From NCBI GenBank assembly GCA_045654025.1, contig JAZOMO010000005.1:1-46530 (forward strand): a stretch of 46,530 nt of DNA, read 5' to 3'. Positions 24,375-31,743 of the stretch are shown here, piece by piece (the first letter of the stretch is position 1; every line of letters starts with the position of its first letter). Both the position numbers and the translations under genes were made by a program. The DNA is from Scatosoma sp045654025 (GTDB lineage Bacteria; Bacillota; Clostridia; Christensenellales; Borkfalkiaceae). The notes below the pieces were generated by a model. The model saw only the letters and a list, made by a program, of their open reading frames with translations, made no database searches and was not told where the DNA came from.

Positions 24375-24539
24375 ATGAAAAACGAAGCTTTTATCGAAGA
24401 GGTAAAGGTCGGGTTTGGGGTGTTCCTCATGGGGTTTTTTCGCAACTTATTCAAGCGCATCGTTCGAGGCTTGGTAATTTTAGAGAAAAAATTAGCGGAC
24501 GCCATTAAAAAGCGTCTCCCTTTGCGCTCGGCGGCGTAA
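24375..24539 (+). CDS. small amphipathic protein, unknown function
   Basis: A 54-residue frame read directly: MKNEAFIEEVKVGFGVFLMG then FFRNLFKRIVRGLVILEKKL and a basic end (KKRLPLRSAA). It has one or two amphipathic helices with net positive charge and could sit at the membrane surface. It is likely real: AAGGAG lies 9 nt before the ATG, a promoter lies 67 nt upstream, and a strong terminator follows 6 nt after the stop. It stands alone between a repeat element and the convergent ferredoxin gene. I do not recognise the family. Confidence 0.7.
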   Translation: MKNEAFIEEVKVGFGVFLMGFFRNLFKRIVRGLVILEKKLADAIKKRLPLRSAA

Positions 24540-24544
24540 AGAGA

Positions 24545-24574
24545 AAGGCTGACGGTTTTCCGTCAGCCTTTTTT
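24545..24574 (+). terminator. terminator of the 54-residue gene
   Basis: AAGGCTGACGG/CCGTCAGCCTT (24545-24555 with 24560-24570), loop TTTT, then a T run. Confidence 0.85.
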
Positions 24575-24587
24575 CTTGTTTCTGCAA

Positions 24588-24617
24588 TAAAAAACAGCGG
24601 TTTTGCACCGCTGTTTT
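24588..24617 (-). terminator. ferredoxin terminator
   Basis: AAAACAGCGGT/ACCGCTGTTTT (24591-24601 with 24607-24617) on the minus strand lies 3 nt past the ferredoxin stop and is followed by T residues. Confidence 0.8.
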
Positions 24618-24619
24618 TC

Positions 24620-24793
24620 TTATTCTTCCGAAATTGCCTCTACGGGACATTCGCCAGCGCAAGCGCCACAGTCCACGCATACGTCAGGGTTGATTGCGAA
24701 TACGTCGCCGTCTGCCGCGATTGCCTCTACAGGGCAGGTGCCAGCGCAAGCGCCGCAAGCCAAGCAAAGTTCTTTATTGATAACGTGTGCCAT
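24620..24793 (-). CDS. 2[4Fe-4S] ferredoxin
   Basis: A 57-residue ferredoxin with two classical CxxCxxCxxxCP clusters: CLACGACAGTCP and CVDCGACAGECP. It carries low-potential electrons in clostridial metabolism (for example from pyruvate oxidation or to hydrogenases); the partner is not visible here. Length and symmetry are typical of clostridial-type ferredoxins. GGAGGT precedes the ATG at 24793. It has its own promoter and terminator, so it is a single-gene unit next to the cysteine desulfurase gene, which could supply sulfur for its clusters. Confidence 0.96.
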   Translation of the reverse strand: MAHVINKELCLACGACAGTCPVEAIAADGDVFAINPDVCVDCGACAGECPVEAISEE

Positions 24794-24829
24794 AGTGTTT
24801 TTACCTCCGATTTCTTTTAGATTGCTACT

Positions 24830-24858
24830 ATTGTAGCATATTTTTTTAATTTAGTAAA
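24830..24858 (-). promoter_or_regulatory. ferredoxin promoter
   Basis: TTTACT (24853-24858), 17 bp, TACAAT (24830-24835) on the minus strand. Confidence 0.6.
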
Positions 24859-24876
24859 GTTTTCAGGTGAATATTT

Positions 24877-26019
24877 TCACGCTTTTCGCAAACTTTTCAC
24901 CGTTTTTACGAAAATCTTTGCCGCTTTTTGCACCTCTTCCTCGGTGTTTTGCCGCCCAAAGCTAATACGGACGGTTTCCTTCGCCGCTTGCTCGCTCAGA
25001 CCCATCGCCAACAGTACGTGGCTGGGCTTTACCGATGCCGAGGCGCACGCGCTTCCCGCCGCAATACACAGCCCCTCCAAGTCCGCCTTATATAAGAGGG
25101 TAGCGTTGTCCACCCCTGCCACACGCAGAGAAAGCACCGCCGCCGTCCGAGGTTCATCCTCGCCGTTGATAGAAACGCCGTCCAACCCTGAAATCCCGTC
25201 AAGGAACAATTTTTGCAACTTTGCTATCCGTTCTTCCGTTTCGCCACGAAGGCGTTCAGTCTTGCCAAAAGCCGCCGCAAACCCCACGATCGCAGGGACG
25301 TTCAGCGTGCCGCCACGCAAGCCTCTTTCCTGCTCGCCGCCGCCCACCAGCCTTTCCACTTTGACACCGCCGCGGATATACAGCGCGCCACAACCCTTCG
25401 GGCCGTGCAGTTTATGCGAGGACACGGAGAGCATATCTACCCCCCACTTTCTAACGTCAATCCGTTCGTGCGGAGCGGCTTGCACCCCGTCCACAAAGAA
25501 CAAAGCGCCGTTTTTGCGGATATACGGGGAGAGCTCCTCTATCGGCTGTACCACCCCCGTTTCGTTGTTGACACGCATGATACAAACCAGCGCCGTGGTC
25601 GGTTTCAAACGGGCAATAACCTCATTCACCTCGACCCTGCCCCCGTCGTTTACGGGGAGAACCTCAACTTCAAAGCCCTCTTTTTGCAGGGTTTCCGCTG
25701 CATACAGAGCGGCGTGGTGTTCAATCGCAGACACCAGCACGTGGTTGCGACCCTCTTGCTTTTTGGCGCGCGCGCCACCGAGGATTGCCCAGTTGTCCGC
25801 TTCCGTGCCACCTGAGGTGAAGTAGATTTCATTCGGCTTTGCCTTCAGCGCCGCCGCGACGGTATCACGGGCGTTATCCACCGCCGTCATCGCCCTTCTT
25901 CCCACGCCGTGTGGAGAGTCCGCATTGCCAAATCGGTCGGTCAAAAAGGGGAGCATCGCCTCTACCACTTCCGTATCCAGCGGCGTCGTCGCCGCGTTGT
26001 CTAAATATACGTAATTCAT
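24877..26019 (-). CDS. cysteine desulfurase (NifS/IscS family)
   Basis: A 380-residue PLP enzyme that takes sulfur from cysteine as an enzyme-bound persulfide for Fe-S clusters or tRNA thiolation. Seen: the N-terminal YLDNAATTPLD, SGGTEADN, the substrate His in SAIEHHA, the PLP lysine Lys203 in SSHKLHGPKG and the catalytic Cys325 in GSACASASVKPSHVL. Whether it is NifS, IscS or NifS-like cannot be fixed; no iscU or thiI is beside it. The -10 box ends 9 nt before the ATG, so the mRNA is leaderless or nearly so, and no ribosome site is visible. Confidence 0.95.
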   Translation of the reverse strand: MNYVYLDNAATTPLDTEVVEAMLPFLTDRFGNADSPHGVGRRAMTAVDNARDTVAAALKAKPNEIYFTSGGTEADNWAILGGARAKKQEGRNHVLVSAIEHHAALYAAETLQKEGFEVEVLPVNDGGRVEVNEVIARLKPTTALVCIMRVNNETGVVQPIEELSPYIRKNGALFFVDGVQAAPHERIDVRKWGVDMLSVSSHKLHGPKGCGALYIRGGVKVERLVGGGEQERGLRGGTLNVPAIVGFAAAFGKTERLRGETEERIAKLQKLFLDGISGLDGVSINGEDEPRTAAVLSLRVAGVDNATLLYKADLEGLCIAAGSACASASVKPSHVLLAMGLSEQAAKETVRISFGRQNTEEEVQKAAKIFVKTVKSLRKA

Positions 26020-26028
26020 ACTTTCTTT

Positions 26029-26057
26029 ATTATATACTTTCCGTATTTATTTGTCAA
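26029..26057 (-). promoter_or_regulatory. cysteine desulfurase promoter (near-leaderless)
   Basis: Full consensus TTGACA (26052-26057), 17 bp, TATAAT (26029-26034) on the minus strand. The coding ATG is at 26019, leaving a predicted leader of 2-4 nt. Confidence 0.85.
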
Positions 26058-26116
26058 GAGAACGGAAAGAAAAGCCGTGCGAATTAAAAAACTTGAAAAA
26101 ATTTTCCAAAACCCCC

Positions 26117-26145
26117 TTGAAATCTTAAAAAAAATCGTATATAAT
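26117..26145 (+). promoter_or_regulatory. EF-G-like gene promoter
   Basis: TTGAAA (26117-26122), 17 bp, TATAAT (26140-26145). Confidence 0.8.
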
Positions 26146-26219
26146 GAGGGTAGTTATCACTTTTTGGCACAGTACAATGGGTGGTGACGGAAATTGAAAG
26201 ACTCAGGGGGACAACTATT

Positions 26220-28280
26220 ATGAGCACAAAAATCATCAAGAACATTGCAATCATCGGACACAGCGGTGAAGGGAAAACTACCCTTTGTGAAGCAATGCTC
26301 TTTAACGGCGGCGCAATTGACCGTATGGGTAAAGTCGTAGACGGTACGACCGTATCTGACTACGACGACCTCGAAAAAGCAAAACAGATGTCTATTTACG
26401 CATCCTGTTCCAACCTCGTTTGGAAGGATACGAAAATCAACCTCATCGACCTGCCTGGTTATTACGACTTTGAAGGCGAGAGAAACGAGGGCTTGCGCGC
26501 GGCAGGCGGCGCTCTGCTCGTTATCGGCGCAAACGGCTCCGTTCCCATCGGCGCGCAGAACGTCGTTGAATATTGTTTGAAACTGAGAAAGCCTTTGATT
26601 ATCTTCATCAACGGTATGGATAAGGACAATGCGGATTACTTCGGCACGGTTGCGGCGCTCAAAGAAAAGTACGCAGGTAAGATGGCTCCCATCCAAATCC
26701 CTATCATGGAAAACGGCAAGATGCAAGGCGTTATCAACGCTCTGCAGGAACGCGCGTACCTGTTTAAGGAAGGCGGCCCTCAGGAAATCGCTATCCCCGA
26801 GGATATGAAAGCCCAAGTCGAAGAAATGCAGTACAGCCTTATGGAAACGGGCGCAGAAAACGACGAAAGTTTGTTGGATAAATACTTTGAAGAAAGCTAC
26901 CTTTCCAAGGAAGACACCATTCGTGGTATCCGTATCGGTATTAAAACCTGTAATACCATTCCCGTCATGGCAGGTTCGGCACTCACTAACCGTGGCGTTA
27001 TCAACCTTTTGAACGAAATCGTCACCTATATGCCTACCGCAGGCGAACGCGCAAATATGTTCGCGGACGACCTTGTTGGCGACGACGTCGTTGCGATTGA
27101 AACGACGGAAGACGCTCCCTTTGCGGCGCAGGTCTTCAAGACCGTTATCGACCCGTTCTCCGGCAAGCTGTCCTACTTAAAGAGCTTCCGTGGCGTATTA
27201 AAGAGCGGCTCTACCGTATGGAACGCAAACACCCAGCAAGAAGAACGCATCGGGCAAATCTACCTGCTGAAAGGCAAGAAGATGGAACCTGTTGACCAGC
27301 TGGAAGCTGGCGACATCGGCGCCGTCAACAAGCTGAACAATACTTCGACCGGCGACACCCTCTGCGATATGAACGCAAAGGTACGCTTCCCTGCGATCCC
27401 GATGCCCAAGCCCACGCTGTATATGGCTTGCACCTCGGAAAAGAAGGGTGAGGAAGATAAGGTGTTCGCAGGGCTTGCAAAGCTCGGCGAAGAAGATTTG
27501 ACTTTCTGTATCGAAAAGAACGCATCGACGGGCGAATTGTTGCTCGGCGGTCAGGGCGATATGCAGCTTGAAACCTTGGCAAAGAAAGTAAAGGCGCGCT
27601 ATGGCGTGGATATTAAGCTGACCGAACCGAAGATTGCCTACAAGGAAACCATCCGCGGCAAGGCTGAGGCAGAAGGCAAGCATAAGAAACAGTCGGGCGG
27701 CCACGGTCAGTACGGACATTGTAAAATCCGTTTCGAACCCAGCGAAGAAGAATTTGAATTCGCAGAAGAAGTCGTTGGCGGCGCAGTTCCGAAGAACTAC
27801 TTCCCTGCAGTTGAAAAGGGCTTGAGAGAATGTATGGCTTGCGGCCCCTTGGCAGGTTGCCCCGTTATGGGCGTGAAGGCTGTCCTCTACGATGGTAGCT
27901 ACCACGACGTAGACTCCAACGAGCTTTCCTTCAAGATGGCGGCGGCGCTTGCGTTCAAGGACGGTATGCCCAAGGCGAAACCCGTTCTGCTCGAACCCAT
28001 CTATCGTCTGAAGATCGTCGTTCCCAGCGACTACCTTGGCGACGTTATGGGCGACATCAACAAACGCCGTGGCAGAATTATGGGTACGGATACCGAAGAA
28101 GATAAGTCGGTTATCACCGCAGAAGTTCCCATGGCGGAAATCAAGACCTACACGATGGAACTTCGCTCTCTTACCCGTGGTAGCGGTAAATTCGTTTCCG
28201 ACTTCCTCGATTACGAAGAAGTGCCTCCTATGATTGCGGAAAAAGTGATTGCGGCGGCAAAAGCGGCGAATAACGCATAA
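26220..28280 (+). CDS. elongation factor G-like GTPase paralogue (EF-G2 type)
   Basis: A 686-residue translational GTPase with the EF-G domain order: G domain, domains II-III, domain IV (GGAVPKNYFPAVEKGLRE) and domain V (PSDYLGDVMGDINKRRGRI). G1 is GHSGEGKT. G3 is DLPGYYDF (Asp77) rather than DTPGHVDF, so the catalytic His is Tyr; this is usual in the EF-G2 group. G4 is NGMD (131-134), where the NKxD lysine is Gly, which should weaken guanine recognition. It is probably not the main elongation factor, which normally lies with rpsL/rpsG/tuf. Start at 26220 by GGGGGA 9 nt upstream. Confidence 0.92.
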   Translation: MSTKIIKNIAIIGHSGEGKTTLCEAMLFNGGAIDRMGKVVDGTTVSDYDDLEKAKQMSIYASCSNLVWKDTKINLIDLPGYYDFEGERNEGLRAAGGALLVIGANGSVPIGAQNVVEYCLKLRKPLIIFINGMDKDNADYFGTVAALKEKYAGKMAPIQIPIMENGKMQGVINALQERAYLFKEGGPQEIAIPEDMKAQVEEMQYSLMETGAENDESLLDKYFEESYLSKEDTIRGIRIGIKTCNTIPVMAGSALTNRGVINLLNEIVTYMPTAGERANMFADDLVGDDVVAIETTEDAPFAAQVFKTVIDPFSGKLSYLKSFRGVLKSGSTVWNANTQQEERIGQIYLLKGKKMEPVDQLEAGDIGAVNKLNNTSTGDTLCDMNAKVRFPAIPMPKPTLYMACTSEKKGEEDKVFAGLAKLGEEDLTFCIEKNASTGELLLGGQGDMQLETLAKKVKARYGVDIKLTEPKIAYKETIRGKAEAEGKHKKQSGGHGQYGHCKIRFEPSEEEFEFAEEVVGGAVPKNYFPAVEKGLRECMACGPLAGCPVMGVKAVLYDGSYHDVDSNELSFKMAAALAFKDGMPKAKPVLLEPIYRLKIVVPSDYLGDVMGDINKRRGRIMGTDTEEDKSVITAEVPMAEIKTYTMELRSLTRGSGKFVSDFLDYEEVPPMIAEKVIAAAKAANNA

Positions 28281-28299
28281 CCTAACGAACGCGCACTGC

Positions 28300-28318
28300 G
28301 GTGGTGGCCTCCACCACC
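28300..28318 (+). other. GGTGGTGG/CCACCACC hairpin
   Basis: An 8-bp GC-rich stem with a 3-nt loop between the EF-G-like stop and the terminator. No T-tract follows it; it may protect the mRNA 3' end. Confidence 0.5.
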
Positions 28319-28328
28319 ACCGAACCTT

Positions 28329-28369
28329 GCAAGACCGCTTCGTCCCCCAAACGGCGGTCTTGCTTTTTT
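28329..28369 (+). terminator. terminator of the EF-G-like gene
   Basis: GCAAGACCGC/GCGGTCTTGC (28329-28338 with 28354-28363) followed by six T residues. It ends just 7 nt before the PAP2 ATG. Confidence 0.85.
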
Positions 28370-28375
28370 GTGACT

Positions 28376-28894
28376 ATGAATTATCAGGCATACAAAACAT
28401 TCTATGAAAAAATGACGAAAGGGATAAAAGCCCGCCCTGCCGCCAAAAAGACCATCGAAATTCTCGACAAGGTTTTGGCGTGGGGGTACGTGGCGGCATA
28501 CGCCGTCTTTTTGGGCTTGACTTTTTTCGGACAGCCGTTTTTGTGGCTGACGCTTTTGAATAAAGTAGGCTTGCCTGCGCTGTGTTTTGTGGCGGTTTCC
28601 GCTTTACGGTGGCTAATCAAACGCCCTCGCCCGTACGAAACGGATGGGGCAGGTATCGAACCGTTGGTCGAAAAGCGCAGCAGAGGCAATTCAATGCCCT
28701 CACGGCACGTTGGCTCTGCGTTTGTGATTTCGATGGTGATTTTGCCCGAATGTCTTATCGGTGGCATCGCCCTGCTGGTGGTAGCAACCGGGGTTGGGGT
28801 GTTGCGTTTTTTACGCGGCGTGCATTACCCGTCCGACGTTTTGGTGGGCGCTCTCATCGGCATCGCCTTCGGCGCAGTCGGGTTATTCTTTTAA
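28376..28894 (+). CDS. PAP2-family phosphatase, membrane
   Basis: A 172-residue membrane phosphatase. All three PAP2 motifs are present: KRPRP near residue 82, PSRHVG near 104 with the catalytic His, and SR-type RFLRGVHYPSD near 145. Three to five hydrophobic helices surround them. Members dephosphorylate lipid pyrophosphates (such as undecaprenyl-PP) or phosphatidic acid outside the membrane. The start is uncertain: the ATG at 28376 follows a terminator T-tract and has no ribosome site. Expression may depend on read-through from the EF-G-like gene. Confidence 0.88.
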   Translation: MNYQAYKTFYEKMTKGIKARPAAKKTIEILDKVLAWGYVAAYAVFLGLTFFGQPFLWLTLLNKVGLPALCFVAVSALRWLIKRPRPYETDGAGIEPLVEKRSRGNSMPSRHVGSAFVISMVILPECLIGGIALLVVATGVGVLRFLRGVHYPSDVLVGALIGIAFGAVGLFF

Positions 28895-28910
28895 CACATA
28901 AATAGAAAAA

Positions 28911-28937
28911 GGCGACGGAACTCCGTCGTCTTTTTTT
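28911..28937. terminator. convergent terminator (PAP2 / rsmA)
   Basis: GGCGACGG/CCGTCGTC (28911-28918 with 28923-28930) flanked by A and T runs, usable from both strands. Confidence 0.8.
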
Positions 28938-28952
28938 GTTATCGTTTTGCTT

Positions 28953-29789
28953 TTATAATATTCCCGCATCTAACAGAGCGTCTGCAAGGACGGCAAGGCG
29001 CTGGGGGGACAAGGTTTCCCCTCTCGCTTTTTCGTCAATGCCTGCCGTGGAAAGCACTTGCTTTGCCTGCTCTCTCGTCAATTTGAAGAAGTTGACAAGG
29101 TTGTTTTCCAAGGTCTTTCTGCGGTTTAAGAAAGCGCATTTTACCGTCTGACGGTAGGCTTTTTCGCTCTTCACCGCGACCCTGCCCCTATCAAATGTGA
29201 TTTTTACCACCGCAGAGTCCACGTTCGGGCGGGGATAGAACAGGTTTCTAGAAACCCTTTTTACAATCTTCGCCTCGCCTTTTAAGGCAATCGCCGCCGT
29301 GATAGAGCCGTACTCTGCCGTGTTCTCCTTGGCGCAGAAGCGTTCTGCCACTTCTTCCTGCACCATAATCGAAATGCCCTGCACCTTTTCGCTCTCTTCC
29401 AACAGTTTGGTGATTAAGGGCGTAGTGATATAATAGGGCAAGTTCGCCACCACGGTAAACTCCCCGATTTCCTCGTCCAGCTGGGGCAAATTCACTTTTG
29501 TGAAATCGCGGAAGATGACCTCGACGTTGTCAAGCCCTGCCAGCGTTTCCGCCAACACGGGTTGCAAAGCGGTGTCCACGTCGAACGCATACACCTTTTT
29601 TGCCTTTTCCGCCAGCGCCCGCGTCAGCGTACCTGCGCCACACCCGATTTCCACGACCGTCGTGTTCTCGTCAATGCCGCTTGCGGTGACGATGCTCTCC
29701 AAAAGGTTGGTGTCGGAGATGAAGTTTTGCCCAAATTGCTTTTTAAAATGAAAGCCGTGTCGGGTTAAGATGCTCTTTAAATCTTGCAT
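28953..29789 (-). CDS. rsmA: 16S rRNA (adenine(1518)/(1519)-N6)-dimethyltransferase
   Basis: A 278-residue KsgA/RsmA that dimethylates two adjacent adenines in helix 45 of 16S rRNA during small-subunit assembly. The N-terminus has KKQFGQNFISD, SAM motif I is VVEIGCGAGTLTRAL, and catalytic motif IV is NLPYYITTP. The C-terminal helical domain has FLNRRKTLENNL. Full length. It lies 4 nt after the membrane-protein gene at 29794 and ends the unit metG-tatD-radical SAM-membrane protein-rsmA; tatD followed by rsmA is a common Firmicutes order. Confidence 0.97.
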   Translation of the reverse strand: MQDLKSILTRHGFHFKKQFGQNFISDTNLLESIVTASGIDENTTVVEIGCGAGTLTRALAEKAKKVYAFDVDTALQPVLAETLAGLDNVEVIFRDFTKVNLPQLDEEIGEFTVVANLPYYITTPLITKLLEESEKVQGISIMVQEEVAERFCAKENTAEYGSITAAIALKGEAKIVKRVSRNLFYPRPNVDSAVVKITFDRGRVAVKSEKAYRQTVKCAFLNRRKTLENNLVNFFKLTREQAKQVLSTAGIDEKARGETLSPQRLAVLADALLDAGIL

Positions 29790-29793
29790 AAGT

Positions 29794-30549
29794 TTACTCC
29801 GCGTATAAGTCGTCTGCGCGCTCCCTCCGTACCCGTTTTCCGTCTTCGCCGATTAGGGTACGAATATAGCCACGCGTTAAAATTTGTTTAAAAGCGTCCT
29901 CGGGGTGTTTTTGCACGTACCGCCATTCTACGGACAGCCGTTTGTCTAAACCGTATTTGCGTAGGAAACCCACCATTTCCTGCTCTACCGGCAGAAAATG
30001 CACCTCGCTATACGAAGGCATATATTCGCCGTCCACGCTACGTTTTGACACGTCTATCACCACAAACGCAAGCCGTACACGGCGCGCAAAATTATCGCTC
30101 CCTACTATGGTTTCCACGTCCGACCAAGGCAAAAAGAACTCGTTTTCCTTGACTTCGTCAAATACCTGCTCGCATGCAATCGGCAAAACGTACCGCAATC
30201 CCTTTTGGGTCAGGGTGTAGCGTATTCCCGTTTCAGGATCTTCCGTTTCCAGCGTGTCTAACGGGCAGTCTTCGCTTTGAAACAGATACGACCAACGGGA
30301 CAGCTCGGTTTCCAGCTCCCTTTTTGTCACCACGGCGTTGACGACGATAATTCCTACAACCAAAGCCACCGCCACCCCCGACGGGAGCAAGCACCACAGC
30401 CACGGCTGTACGAAAATCCCGATTAGCACCGCCGCCGCAACCGATAAGACAATCAGCGCGCAGACAATCGGAAACACAGCGTGTTTTATTGTATAACGAA
30501 CGGGATTCATTTCCTCCCGTTCGCGTTTTTTTGTTTCTTTTAAGGTCAT
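29794..30549 (-). CDS. membrane protein of unknown function with two N-terminal helices
   Basis: About 251 residues. Two hydrophobic helices occupy roughly residues 24-75 (FPIVCALIVLSVAAAVLIGIF and a second Val/Ala-rich one). A soluble C-terminal domain of about 170 residues follows, with features of a PH/YcxB-like domain (VFDEVKENEFFLPWSDVETIVGS, AFVVIDVSKRSV). I do not firmly recognise it. The start may be 30549 or the internal ATG at 30510 (MNPVRYTIK), where GGGAGG sits unusually close to the ATG. It lies between the radical SAM gene and rsmA in the same direction. Confidence 0.75.
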   Translation of the reverse strand: MTLKETKKREREEMNPVRYTIKHAVFPIVCALIVLSVAAAVLIGIFVQPWLWCLLPSGVAVALVVGIIVVNAVVTKRELETELSRWSYLFQSEDCPLDTLETEDPETGIRYTLTQKGLRYVLPIACEQVFDEVKENEFFLPWSDVETIVGSDNFARRVRLAFVVIDVSKRSVDGEYMPSYSEVHFLPVEQEMVGFLRKYGLDKRLSVEWRYVQKHPEDAFKQILTRGYIRTLIGEDGKRVRRERADDLYAE

Positions 30550-30572
30550 AGTAAAGTAATATCCAAGGAATA

Positions 30573-31532
30573 TTAACTATCGGTAATGTAATCACGGATA
30601 TAGAGGGGCACGTTCACGCTCTGCGCGAGTCGTTTGCACGCCTCTACCTCTTCCTCGCCGATACAATCGACGATGGAGAAACGGACGGCAACCCCCTGCC
30701 GTTTGCAGTTCTTCGCAAATTCCACCATTCCGTCAAAGCCTGCCTCACGGAACATCGAACGGCAGATTTTTTGGTACTTTTCGTAACAGGAAGCATTCAG
30801 AGAAACGTTGACGAGGTCGATTTTGCCCACCAAATCGGGGATGATATCACGCTTGTTGATAAGGTTGCCCTGACCGTTGGTGTTGAGGCGCACGCTCAAA
30901 CCCTTTTCGTGCAGGAAGTCCGCCACCTCGACGATGACGTCCATACGGTATGTAGGCTCGCCAAAGCCACAGAACACCGCCTCTTTGAAGCGGCTCAAAT
31001 CCCCAAGCCCGTTGATTTGCGCAATGACCTGCGCCGCCGTCGGCTCGCCCTTTTGCAACCAAAGGTAGTTACCGTAGTAGCTTGCCCGTTCGTTGCGCAC
31101 GCAAAAATCACAGCCGTTGGAGCATTTGTTCGTCAGGTTGAGATAGATTTTTCCGTCCAGCACGTACACGTAAGTGTCCTTGCGAGGCTGCTCTACCTTC
31201 TTCTCGTTTTTATTCTTCTGCTTGTTTTTGCCCGGCTGGTTATGCTGAGGCTGAGGCGCATTTTGGGTTTTTTGCGGTTGCTGTTGCCCCTTTTGCGGCA
31301 TAGGCTGACCCTTTTGCTGCTGTTTGTTTTGGGGCTTATTTTGGCTCTTTTGAGCGTTTCCATTGTCCGCATTTTGCGCTACGGCAGGCTTTTGTTGCTT
31401 TTGTTCTTGACCGCCGTTGCCGTTATTGCCGTTTCCACCGTGACCCCTGCCGCGTCTATGACGACGGCGTCTGCCGTGGCTTCTTCCGTCCTCTTGTCCG
31501 TTTTGGGTATGCTTCTTTTCGTTTTCTTCCAT
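30573..31532 (-). CDS. TatD-linked radical SAM protein with disordered N-terminus
   Basis: A 319-residue protein. Residues ~119-319 form a radical SAM domain with CX3CX2C (Cys137, Cys141, Cys144) and GFGEPTYRMD, matching the TatD-associated radical SAM family, whose substrate is unknown; tatD is indeed the next gene upstream. Residues 1 to ~118 are low complexity: an Arg/His/Gly block (SHGRRRRHRRGRGHGG) then Gln/Asn/Lys/Pro repeats, suggesting RNA binding or a disordered tether. The start at 31532 has GAGG 7 nt upstream; the longer frame reads through a repeat element. Confidence 0.9.
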   Translation of the reverse strand: MEENEKKHTQNGQEDGRSHGRRRRHRRGRGHGGNGNNGNGGQEQKQQKPAVAQNADNGNAQKSQNKPQNKQQQKGQPMPQKGQQQPQKTQNAPQPQHNQPGKNKQKNKNEKKVEQPRKDTYVYVLDGKIYLNLTNKCSNGCDFCVRNERASYYGNYLWLQKGEPTAAQVIAQINGLGDLSRFKEAVFCGFGEPTYRMDVIVEVADFLHEKGLSVRLNTNGQGNLINKRDIIPDLVGKIDLVNVSLNASCYEKYQKICRSMFREAGFDGMVEFAKNCKRQGVAVRFSIVDCIGEEEVEACKRLAQSVNVPLYIRDYITDS

Positions 31533-31555
31533 AACAGTCCTCAATGTATTTTTTT

Positions 31556-31743
31556 TGGCGAGGTCATAGAGAATGGTTGACTTACAACAAAATTCCTTTT
31601 GTTGGGTTGACGAGAAAAATATAAGAAAGACCAGTGTTTTGTGAGGGCGCATACCCCCAGCGGTCTGTAACCGAGCAAAACACGAAGTATTTCGCAATTA
31701 TTTTTCCGTCAAAAGTCAATCGGGTGATATGACCGAGCCATTT
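31556..31743. repeat. 188-bp inverted-repeat element, copy at the tatD 3' end
   Basis: The interior is almost the same as at 24058-24244: GTGTTTTG..CAAAACAC, GGGCGCATACCC, box AGAAAGACCAG and box ACGAAGTATTTCG. The arms are different in sequence yet still pair with each other (TGGCGAGGTCATA with TATGACCGAGCCA, then a shared TTGACTT/AAGTCAA). The right arm encodes the last residues of TatD. Confidence 0.85.

Noticed and set aside
30771..31580. 269-residue plus-strand Leu/Val-rich frame
   Set aside because: It is antisense to the radical SAM gene; its hydrophobic composition mirrors the Gln/Asn/Lys codons of the other strand.
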